NCBI RefSeq assembly: GCF_022539665.2
Contig: NC_081335.1
Coordinates: 744,001 to 808,000 of the forward strand
Source: Daphnia carinata
Taxonomy: Eukaryota > Arthropoda > Branchiopoda > Diplostraca > Daphniidae
Reading direction: 5' to 3'
DNA: 64,000 nucleotides
In this document: piece after piece, positions 23,801 to 35,029 of the stretch
Position numbering within the stretch: position 1 is the stretch's first letter
Layout: the number at the start of each line of letters is the position of its first letter
Notes under the pieces: generated by a model
Database searches by the model: none
Seen by the model: the letters and a program-made list of their open reading frames with translations, nothing else
What the model was told of the DNA's origin: nothing
Made by a program: the position numbers and the translations under genes

Positions 23801-26800
23801 ATGCTTCGTTCGAAACGAGACGTCGACAAACATGTACAGGATCTACTAAAGAAAGTGAACAACGAAAATGAGGTGAGCATCGTTTCCAACTTAATTCACT
23901 ACAGAAACAGAAGCCGGTACTCGTGTGGCCACGTAGCTATTTCGTTTTAGGTTTCCATTTTTGTAATGGTTTCTCAATAGTTATTCTTTGTTGTCAGTTG
24001 GTGAATGAATAATTTTTCGGCCATGTCTTTTAATTCATATTCTCATAGTTATATAAACAAATTACTTTTTTTTTCAGAGGAAACTCCTTGGTTTCAATTT
24101 TGCCAAATCCTATCATCAAATAGGAGAACACAAGCTGGCAAAGCAGCATTTAGCTGCATATCTTGCAGTTAAAGAGTGTTCGGCTCCAGGCCATCGGTTG
24201 GCTGGTCAAATTGCTGAAGTTTTAGGAGATAAAGAAGCAGCTGTCAGATCATACAGAAGATCTTATGACCTTGATAGCAGTCAACGAGATTTGGTTTTCA
24301 AAATCTGTAGTTTAATTTGTGAACTACCTGCAAGCCCAGCAAATAGAGATCTTCAACGATGCTGGTTGGAGAGAGCTGAAGCTCTGCAGCCACAGCATAG
24401 TGTTGTCTTTGAACTAAGACAGAGATTAATGCTCTCATCTGATTCACAGACAAAAGGTGTAGTGGAAGATCAACTAAAAAATGAAATGTTGAGTAAGCCA
24501 GCTGACATGAAGCTTCGCATCCATCTTCTCAAATTGTATCTCGATTCCAATCGAGTGAAGGAAGCTTATGAACATATGCTCAAGATTGAATCCCTTCAAG
24601 TGTTTAGTCAAGAGCTTGACTGGTACAATTGTGCCCTCAATGTCCTTGAAGCCTACAAGAAGCTGTTAGATCACAAAGTAGGCCCTGATTTTTACCTCTA
24701 CTATCTAAACGTTATGGACCGATTATCCTTTCTCAAAATTTCTCGTGTTGGGAAAGGCCATAAATCCGCACTGTCCATAGCCGAGGTTCTCCCTACTTTG
24801 CAGTCATTGGACGTCACTCTTCAATTAGCAAAAGAAAACGGTGTTCAGCGAGATGTTCTGATACACTTTACATGTCAGCTGTACTTTCAAGTTGGTTTGA
24901 TTGTTTTGCTGAAAGCCCTAGCAGGCCTTGAAGATGAACATTTAACTCTTAGCTACGCTGCCACTCTCTTTACCATCGCCTACAACCAGGGCTCAACCGG
25001 AATTTCCAATCAATTTGGGGATAAAAAAATCGTCGAATCAACCGTCATGTCTGCCAGATACCGCCAGAGTCAATGTGGCCATTGCATCGTCGCTTGGGAA
25101 AGCAGAGAAGGTCGCAAATGGGTGGTTGACACGGTCAAAAAATGGGACAATCCCGACGGACGACGAAGGATGTTTGAAACTGTTTTTAACGGTGCATCGT
25201 CTCGCCCTTATTTCGGAGAAAAATTCCAGTTTCCAAAAGAAAATCTTGAATTGCCATCCTTCGTGGATTTGCTAGAACTGGATAAAACAGCGATCCTGCT
25301 CAGCTCAAGCGACTTGCATCCAGTAGTTTGGTTGGGTTTGCGGTACTTTACCATGCACCGTCGACTGGATGAAACTGACTTTGCATCGGATCTGAGTCAA
25401 ATTTTGTCATCTTCACGGTTTATGCGTGACATCCCTTTCGCTGCAGCATCGTGGAACTCCTGTGCACCTGAAACGCTTTCTGCGCTAGATATGGAGGCCT
25501 TCGTGTACGCCTCGATTTACAGTACCGTCTCGTTGGAGGAAAACGATTCGAAGGTGTTTGGAACTGTGCCCGCTGCATTGACCAAATTTCTGTGCACAGA
25601 TCAGCAATCGGCTTGGTGGCAATCTGCCATCAAACTTATCTCGGGAACAGCTAAAGAAAATCTCAGTGAGCTGCGCCGTACACTTCAACGAGGTTTGGAG
25701 GTCATTCGTCTGTCTGGCAACCATCATGGGATCCCGCTAGAACTAGTGGCAAAGCTAGCACGAACCTTTATGGGAAGGGCTGGAAAAAGTCGCGCATTCC
25801 CTGCTATCGATGTACCTGCACCTATTTCCACCGATGTTCTTTCTGTCGAACAAACTGAAGCACTTGAAAGTCAAGCCACTCGTTATTGGAAGATCTTTCT
25901 CGAAATGGCCAATACTGGAAATCGATACACTCCGCCCTTGACGGGTATGTTATCAACGCAATTCTTTTGTTATCTAAATTGCGTGCTTTTATTTTTTATC
26001 GTTTTATCTAGGCCGTCTTTTCGAATATCGCACAACAGACGCAGATATTGACGGGTTGATAACAGAAGCCAAACTTTTCACTGGATATCAGTTATGGCGC
26101 GGTGGCCGACGCGAAGAAGCACAACGTCTTCTTCAATCAATTTCCGATCCCTACGCTTCCTATTATCAAGGTCTTCTTTTCAGAGAAATGGCGGAAGAAG
26201 AACTTCGAAAGGGAATCACTGTGTACGAGTCAAGATCTGCCGCCAACGTACTACTAAACAAATCCAGAGACGCATTTTACATCACATTAGACCGACTTCG
26301 CAGTCCCGGTATGGAGCGTTTCCACCCATTAGACCAAAAATTGGCCGAAGTCATTGAAAAGGTCGAGACCAAATTGGGTAGCCTTACCAATTTGTCCGTC
26401 GCTAATGGCCATAGCACTGAGGAAGATGAAGAATCGGAAGAGAGGGAATTTGTGACGCCTCAACAAGTTACTAGCACTCCGCATCGTAGAAGCGTTATGA
26501 ACATGACTTCAATGCGTAATGGAACGAGTCTTGGCAACCGGCTTGAAACTAGCGCACGGGGTGAGGCAAGACCCAGTCCAGAACGGTTAGATGCCCAGCT
26601 TAGGCAAATGGTTCATCGACAGGCAAGTTCAACGCAACAATTCTTTATATATACGTTCTTTATTATCATATAATTCTTTTTTATAATACGTTATTTATTT
26701 CCATGTTTAGGAGGAATTCAACCAAGCCATCTCCAACGAACTAAAGCAAATAAGAGCGGAAGTTGTTGATATCAAAACATTGATACAAAAACTGGAATCG

Positions 26801-29800
26801 CACCTCGAGTTGCAGGCTAAACAAGAAGTAAAGGACGTTAGAAAAAAATCAGCAGAAAAAGTTTCCGATACCTACGATGAAAGAGCGTACGAAGATGGTG
26901 ATGTCGAAGATTGGGAAGAGCATGAAGAGGAGGAGGAAACTGACCTGGATAATTTGGTCAAATTACAAGGCAAGTTGAAAACCAGTGGGCCCTCTGCCCC
27001 CCAGATGAATATGCCTTTGTATGCTCCTCCATTTGCCCCTGCAACAAGACCGTCTTATGGATATCCGCCTGCCTATGGAGCCCCATTTCATCCTTCTGCT
27101 TATCAGCAATATCCTAGTTTTCCGTATGGAGGAGTTCCTGGCGCTACAGGTCATTTCCCCGTTACTCCAACTTACGGATATCCCCCAGGATTTCCGCACT
27201 GGGGAATGGAACAAGTTACAACCCCATCACCGGGTTCTTCTGCTTATATGCCCCCTGGTGGCAGTCTCCCAGCTCCTCTTCCACAACAACTTCCTGCACA
27301 GCCACCGGCATCCTCTGTGTTCTCTAGATTAGGGACAAAGGACACTTCTTTGCTTGCAGCGACTTTGCAGCAGCCTTCTGTAATGCCAAGCGTACCGACT
27401 CCCATCAACGATGTACAATCGGCCTCCGATGCCCTCCGTAAAGCGGCAGCTGGTTATTCAGCATCTTCCACTGCCCCAGCTCCTCATGCTTACCAAATTA
27501 ATCTTCCTGCTCAGACAACACCAGAGAAAGTTGTTGATACAACATTAGCTCCTGCCATTCAGCTTTCAACTAGTAGCTTGCTTAAAAATATCCCAGTCCC
27601 TGAATTTTCATCTGTAACTACTCCAGATAAGTCACTGAAAGCAACTCGTGACCGCAAAGCTTCTTCTTGTTCTGATGCCAGCTATGCTCCAGAAGAGGAA
27701 ATAGACAATTATCCAGACTTTAAACCTATTATTCCGTTACCGGAAGAAGTTGAAGTGAAGACTGGCGAGGAAGGAGAAGATGTTCTGTTTGATCAACGAG
27801 CAAAACTATTCCGTTTTGCCGATAGCCAGTGGAAAGAGCGTGGAATTGGCCAACTAAAACTTTTGCAAGATCCTACAACAAAGAAAGTTCGGCTTCTAAT
27901 GCGCCGTGATCAGGTAAAATTGCTTATTTTCATCTTCTATCTTTACAAAAATTGTACCATTATTTAATTGCTATTTAGGTATTCAAGATCTGCGCCAATC
28001 ACTATGTAACGGCCGATATCAAGCTATCCGAAATGAATACTTCGGCCAATTCATGGATCTGGGCAGCAATGGATTTTGCTGATGGTGAAGCAAAACTGGA
28101 GAAATTTGCCGCTAAATTCAAGACTGCTGAAATTTCGACTGAATTTAAACAAGCATTTGAGAAAGCGAAAGCGGCCGATGTGGTCAAGATTAAGCCAGAT
28201 GCCGAGGTTACAACAAGTAAGAAAGAGAGCGAGGCTCCTGTCAAAGGATTTGGCGATAAATTTGCTCCTAAAAGTGGATCATGGGCTTGCTCGATTTGCT
28301 ATGTCAATAACTCACCGGATTTGATCAAATGTGCCGCGTGCGAGACACCGAAACCAGGAACACAAGCTCCAGCCCCGGCTGCTACGCCGTTCTCCCAAAT
28401 GAAATTCGGCATGCCGTCTGCAACATCTGTCGCCACGACCCCAACAACCGGGTTCACAATGACCTCCGCTGTAACAACGGCCCCCACTAGCACAGGATTT
28501 TCATTTGCTTCTACGCCTTCAACTGGAGCAACTCCTTTTAGTGGCATGAAGTTCGGAGTTCCAACGTCTTCAACTGCAACGAGTTCAACGGCACCTGCTT
28601 TTACCTTTTCAACTTTAACCGCTTCCACTGCCGTTTCCACACCGGCAAGTTCGTCTACCACTACATCGTCAACAACCATAACACCTATTGCTTTTGGAAC
28701 AACTACAACGCCAAGCTCAACAGTAACGACTACATCCGGATTATCTTTTGGAGCGTCCAAACCTGCTTTCTCGTTCAGTCTTCCATCCACCACTGAGCAG
28801 ACTGTTTCTAAGGCTCCGTTTTCCTTCTCACCTCCGAAATTGGCTGCAGCCACTACCACTCCTCAAGCTAATGGACAGTCAGATGTTACAACCAAGCCGA
28901 CGCCATCTACCACAGCTGGAGCGGCTACTACATCTTCAATTTTTCCTAGTTCAGTTTTTGGGACACCGAAATCAACAGGTGAAACCAAATCAGTTTTTGG
29001 TGGGTTCTCCTTTACCAGTCCCATGGCCAACATAGGAAAGGCAGAAAAACCAAAGGAGGAGAAAAAACCGGAAGTTAAACCGAGTCCTTTTGCTGGTTTT
29101 TCGTTCGGTAATACTTTGACTCCTGTTGCCGCAGTCCCAGAAAAGACTCCTGCAGTTGAGAAGAAATCGGAAGAAAAGGCTAGCCCATTCTCTGGCTTCG
29201 CATTTGGAGGAGGTGTTGGTGGATCGCTTACGAAAGAAACAGGAGAAAAGAAGTCGGAGCCGGGAATGTTGTTTTCTTTGTTGGCCCAGCAACAACCTTC
29301 GACAGGTTTTACCATCGCTCCGAACAAGGTAAATAGTAATTATCTGTAAACTTCTTCAGTGATATCATGTGTATTCTTTAATATAGGAGTTCCCTGGAGC
29401 AGGAGCACCACTGTTCGGTTCAACAACTCCAAGCGACAAGAAAAAGAGTAACGAACAAGAAGAAGGAGAAGATGCCGAAGGCGAAGAATATGAACCCAAT
29501 GTTGCATTCGAGCCAGTAGTCCCATTGCCTGCATTGATCGAAGTCTCGACTGGCGAAGAAGAAGAGAATCTGTTGTTTAGTGATCGAGCTTTCCTCTATC
29601 GCTATGTACCTGAAACGAAAGAATGGAAGGAGAAAGGAAGAGGCGATATGAAGATATTGGAACATAAAACCACGGGACGAATCCGCTTGCTGATGCGGCG
29701 GGAGCAAGTTCTTAAGATATGCTGCAATCACTTTGTTACTCCTCAACTGTCATTGAAGCATTTACAAACATCAGATCGTACATGGACATGGTCTGCACAA

Positions 29801-32800
29801 GACTTTTCAGAAGGAGAATTAGTTCAGGAAACGTTTGCGCTCAAGTTCAAAACGAAGGACCAAGCTGACAAATTCAAGAGTGTTTTTGATGAGGCCCAAA
29901 AAAAATCAGCGAATTTAAGTTCTGACAAGCCTGAAGAATTGAAAGAAACAAAGAGTCAGGAGTCTTCCTCGAAATCGTTTGGAGAGAAGTTCAAACCCAA
30001 AGAAGGATCATGGGAATGCCAGGGATGTTTCTTACGCAATGATCCTAGCGTAGTCAAATGTCCATCATGTGAAACCATTAAACCGGGAGAACCAACGAAA
30101 ACCGAACAACCTTCCAACAAGCCTCAGCAACCTTCTGCCAGTGTTCAACAGCCGCCAGCCACATCTTTTGGTGACAAGTTCAAGCCCAAGGAAGGCTCTT
30201 GGGAGTGTCAAGGGTGTTTTTCCCGCAACGATGCGGCTGTTATGAAATGCCCTTGTTGTGAAACAATGAAACCTGGTGCCCCAGCTCCTGCTGCTACGCC
30301 TAGCTTAACAGCGCCAACCTCCCAAGGAACTCCGTTCAAGTTTGGCTCGGATGGGGGATTTAAGTTTGGAACACTTGCTTCTAGTAGTGTACCATCGTTC
30401 GGCGCAAGTGCACCTGCCCCAGCAAGCACAGGAGTTTCATTCGGCAATGGATTTAATTTCTCTATGCGTACACCTACCGTGACAAGTCCACCTCGACCAA
30501 TGGCTTCATCTGCACGGTCACCAAACGTATCCGTCAGTAGTGACAACGAGTACTATGAAGAAGGTGAAAATGACAATATTCACTTTGAACCGATCATTCC
30601 ATTGCCAGAAAAAATACAAGTCAAAACAGGAGAAGAAGACGAGGAAGTCGTTTATTGCCATCGTGCTAAACTCTACCGCCTTGTTGATGGCGAGTGGAAG
30701 GAACGAGGTCTTGGTGATGTTAAAGTTCTGAAACAAAAGACCACAGGCAAAGCCAGGTAAGCAATTGCTCTATTGCAATCCTAATGTATTAACTTATTTG
30801 TTTTTTTCTTGAACGACTTCAAGGCTTTTAATGCGACGAGAACAAATTCTAAAGATATGCTTGAATCACGCCATTACGCCTGATCTAATTTTCAAACCCA
30901 AAGATGAGAAATCATGGCTTTGGGCAGTTCAAGACTTCACTGAAGGCGATGGTAAAACGGAAACCTTCGTGATTAGATTCCGGGACGCGGAAACGAGTAA
31001 AGCATTTATGGATGCCGTTAAGGAAAATATGGTAAATTAATCCTTTTTTAAGGAGGTATAGAAAATAGAAATCTAATAATTCGTCGGATTGCTAGATTCC
31101 TACTGTTACTGGAACGAACAATGTTATCTCAGCTGGAAATGGTATGTTCACTTAAAACTTTTGCTTTCCTTACTGTCCTTGTGTTAATGAATATTAATTT
31201 ACAGCTGACGACGTTCAACTTGTGTACGCTAAAGAGGCCACGGCGGAGCAGAAACGGAAAGCTATGGAACTCAAGCTTCCGCTCAACTTCTTCCTCTATG
31301 AAGACGCTCCACCTTGTCCAGGTTGTCGAGGCTGCGAACGTGAAGACGATGCGGTAGTCACGAAGCCTGATGTCGTTCCTAAAGTCAATGCTGTCAGTAA
31401 AGCTGAAACTCCCACTCCCTCCAATGTCATCTCGTTTAGCAAAATGGTTGATGCTTCGGCTTCTCAGCTGTCCTTCTCGTCTCTAGTCTCTTCAGCTGGT
31501 AGTGGCTTTAACAAACCGGCAGCGTTTTCATGGTCAGGAACTGGTCAACCTATATTTGGGGTGAGAAAAGCAACGATTTAAAACTATTTATTAGAGAAAT
31601 TGTGTGACGTAAATTTATATTTCTTCTTCTTCAATCTGGTATGTAAAGGCGGGCAGTCCAGCAACGCAGCAAAATACAAAAACCCATGAAGGCGAGGAAG
31701 ATAATGATGAAGTTCCGGAAAGCAACGATCCTCATTTTGAGCCCATTATTCCTTTGCCAGCTTTGGTTGAAGTAAAAACGGGTGAGGAGGACGAGGAGGT
31801 CATTTTCTCCCATCGTGCTAAGTTGTACCGATATGTGTCAGAAACAAAAGAATGGAAAGAAAAAGGAGTTGGAGATATGAAAATTCTTTACAACAAGGAC
31901 AAAAATACCTACCGTGTCCTGCTGAGAAGGTATTTCCATCTCATATTTATTGGCGAACGAAGCTAATGTGTGTTCGATTTGTTGTAGGGATCAAATTCAC
32001 AAACTTGCCTGTAATCACTGGCTTACCGATGAAATGACTTTGAAGCCAATGTCTACTTCTACAACTGCTTGGACGTGGTTCGCAATGGACTTTTCGCAGG
32101 GCGAATTAGTGTCCGAATCGTTTGCAGTACGATTCAAAACTGAAGATCAGGCAAACCTGTTTAAAACGAAGTTCGAAGAGTGTCAAGCAGCCTTAAGAAG
32201 GGGCACACCTGCGGCAAAACCAACAGTGGCTGAATCAGAAATAACTCCAGTCAGTGCTGCAGCTCCAGCCGCCACGGCAGCCCCGACATCACATTCAGAG
32301 GAGTCTGAGCCTGAGGAAGAAGATGAAGGTAAAGAAGAAGAAGAAGAAGAAGAAGAAACGGTAGACGAAGAAGAATATGAAGATCTTGAAGAGTCAATTA
32401 TGTTTGAAAAGCGCTGCACTCTCTCGTCTTTGGAGGGTGGACAAGCCGATAAAAAGTGGGTACTTTTGGGCACTGGTAATCTAAAAATTGTGTACGACGA
32501 CGAGATGCTCTGCGCGCGTATCGTTGTTGAAGATGGCAACGAGACTCTGCTCTGTGATAACGTCATAGCTATTGAGACTGAGCTGAAGGTATTGAACGAT
32601 GAAATCTGCTCAGAATTTATTTTTAATTTCCATTTCTCCTTATTAGGTTGATGGGAAAGAATGTGTTTGGTCAGCGATAGATTATTCGTCAGAACATTCT
32701 GTGCATCGGACATTCCGTGCACAATTCAGTTCTACAGACGCTGCGCTCGAGTTCCAATCGATGTTTGTTGAAGTAAGTCCGAGAGATAAGAACTAGCGAT

Positions 32801-33154
32801 TTTTTCCCCTATGGTTATCTTAACGCCCCCCCTTTTTTTTTTGCTGCAGGGGAAGCAGTACGCCGAAAAATCAGACGTGCATGACGAACCGGACTTACAT
32901 GCCGTCGGATACGACCATAGCAACGACGACCACGGCGACTATGTCGAAGGCAAGTTTTAACAACGGGAAGGAGGAAATAGAAATTTTTCATCGTTAATTA
33001 CATGTTCGAGAGAGCTTAAGCACCTAAGCTTCTTGCAGGTCAATCCATGCCATCTGAAGGAGCCGTCACGTCTTTCAAGCCGAAGATAAATGTTCGTGCT
33101 TGTGATCCCAAATTAGCCCAGGCTCTATCAGATATTTTAAATGACTTGAATTGA
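23801..33154 (+). CDS. Nup358: RanBP2/Nup358 nucleoporin (about 2768 aa)
   Basis: Exons are 23801-23872, 24078-25944, 26012-26622, 26711-27913, 27979-29328, 29387-30756, 30824-31031, 31096-31141, 31205-31560, 31649-31929, 31988-32588, 32647-32772, 32850-32949 and 33039-33154; 2769 codons, all phases consistent. The product has an N-terminal TPR region that starts [16 protein letters not shown] and an FG/Ser-Thr-rich linker. Ran-binding domains lie at about 1186-1320, 1742-1875, 2101-2230 and 2391-2540. Three C4 zinc fingers (GSWxCxxC..N..xKCxxCE) lie near 1346, 1908 and 1969. One internal-repeat segment with [12 protein letters not shown] follows (about 2244-2361), then a degenerate fifth Ran-binding-like domain (about 2587-2700). 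It is the cytoplasmic-filament nucleoporin that binds RanGTP and, in vertebrates, acts as a SUMO E3. There is no C-terminal cyclophilin domain. Confidence 0.95.
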
Positions 33155-33387
33155 TGCTTCCTTACCTTGTTTTTGGTAGGGCCGGGGTGGATTTCCCCTC
33201 CTGATATGGCGTATCTTTCAGTTGCCAATGATTGAACTTCTCTCTTTTTTTTCACCCTCGATTATGTACTTTTGCGGGCCTTTCCACAGTGTGATTTATT
33301 CGTAATAAAAAACTGCGATGACCTGAAAAAAGGTGTCTTTTTTCACAATGAAATGTTTATTCTGAAGCTAATTTTTATTTTTAGCAA
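33155..33387. other. Convergent 3' UTRs of RanBP2 (+) and tetraspanin (-)
   Basis: AATAAA at 33304-33309 serves the plus-strand RanBP2 transcript. TTTATT at 33356-33361 and 33295-33300 are AATAAA signals for the minus strand. The transcripts probably abut or overlap by a few tens of bases. Confidence 0.6.
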
Positions 33388-34374
33388 CTAATGAAAAACA
33401 GGATCGTACTTCACGCAGCGTTTTATAAAAATGACGATGGCAATTTGAATAGGTAAAAATATGGTAATTGTAATTCCGATTGCTGTAATTCTTACGAAAA
33501 GTGAATTGACGGATTTCATCATGTTTGTCACACAATCCTTTGGAACGCAAATCTCGGTAAGAAAAAGTAAGTATTAAAATATTGTTATGTTTTATAAATT
33601 ACCTCACGATGTATATTCTGTAGATTAAAAGTATCACATTCAGGTAGAATGCAACATGATTCAGGTATGTAAGGGTTCTCCGTCACGTTGTACCAGTCTC
33701 TGTAGCTATCAATGCCGCAACATTGGAACTATTACAGCAGTTTAAATTATTAATTTTTTCGCTTTATGAAATTATTTTTTTTTTACCATCTGTTGAATGA
33801 AATCCATTCCGGTTTCTCCGGGGCTATCAGGATCGTAATGCATCATTTGGCGCATCGATGTTCGAATGTCACTTCGTACTTTAGTGCCACAATCAAGGCC
33901 GTATTTGATCAGAAGGGCTACCATGGCAGTGAACAGCAATACCAGGAAACATGCATACTGGAATCATTTTAAATACGATTCACACAACATGGTGAAGTTG
34001 AAAATGTTTTTTAAAACTCACAATGTAATAAAAAATGGAACTTCCATCAATGGCAAAACAGCAGTTAAGCGTTGTCACAACGATGAGGATGACTCCGATG
34101 ACAACAGCAACACTCCCAATTCTCGCTTCTTCCGATATTAACGCGCTGAGTTGGGTGGTTTCTTCAGCTAGTCCAAATCCAAGTAGGCACATTCCAAGAA
34201 TCTGTCACAAATACGTTTTAATCATAATTTCTGTCATAGCAATTGTTCTCATTATGAGAATACTGCCACTAGTTTACACAGACAGGTGGGCGAATTTTAA
34301 ATGTTTACCAGTAGCAACACATTTATAAACAAATGTAAAATTGCACAACACAATGTGCACCTTCCAGGCTCCAT
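33388..34374 (-). CDS. Tetraspanin (235 aa)
   Basis: Minus-strand exons in transcript order are 34374-34309, 34201-34022, 33957-33787, 33728-33603 and 33552-33388 (stop TAG); 708 nt, each junction in phase 0. The order is that of the family: a short N-terminus with Cys residues (MEPGRCTLCCA), TM1, a small loop, TM2 and TM3 (FLVLLFTAMVALLI), a large extracellular loop starting after TM3 with the diagnostic FQCCGI and a later PESCC, and TM4 (about ITAIGITITIFLPIQIAIVI). Tetraspanins organise membrane microdomains with integrins and other receptors. The acceptor of the last exon (TTACCGAG) is weaker than the others. I cannot say which tetraspanin this is. Confidence 0.9.
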
Positions 34375-35029
34375 GTTGATTGCTTGAGCTATGGCAATCT
34401 TGTGAATAATAGTCTTAATGTCTGTAGACGTTTTTTAGCCGTAAGCCTGTTCTCAGAACAGCCGAAAGGTTTCTTTTGGCGCGCAAATAACCAAAGGTCA
34501 ACTGTTCGAGTCTTCGAAATGCTTTCATATTCGTCTGGCAAAAAAAAAAACGAATAATGCAAATAAGTATATTTATTTTATCTTCTGATTCTTGGTTCCC
34601 ACCTAAATGAACGTTTCAAGTAGAACATTTATTGGTGGAACATTTACAGTGTCAAAACGTTAGAAAGAAATGTCTCCATCAGTTCTGGATAAACCAACAA
34701 TTTGACAGTCATATATCTTCTCTTTTGCAAACGAAGTTTAACATATAATGATGCACGGTTAGCATAATTCTTCTCTGCTCTTTCATTGATTCTATAAAGA
34801 CTATTTGGGCAGAAAAACAAGACAAAACTAAAGTTAAATTTAATTTTTTTTAAACGGGTTCATGTAAAAAAGTGGTAGTGGTTGGTGTTTAGCCTTAACC
34901 ACTTTATTTTCTCGTCTGCTAAAATCCCGTCGTTTTGAATGTGCGCACATGCTGCGCATACGTAAAATACCCCTCTCCTAGAACAGAAATAGTAGTTTGA
35001 TTAGGGATTTGCGGTCAGTTGTTAACGTA
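34375..35029. other. Divergent intergenic region tetraspanin/Gemin5
   Basis: Non-coding, AT-rich sequence between two start codons facing away from each other, presumably containing both promoters. I see no TATA box in a convincing position. Confidence 0.45.

Noticed and set aside
28299-29327. Long minus-strand frames opposite RanBP2
   Set aside because: They are antisense shadows of Ser/Thr/Ala-rich FG-repeat coding sequence, Val-rich and without splice or start context.
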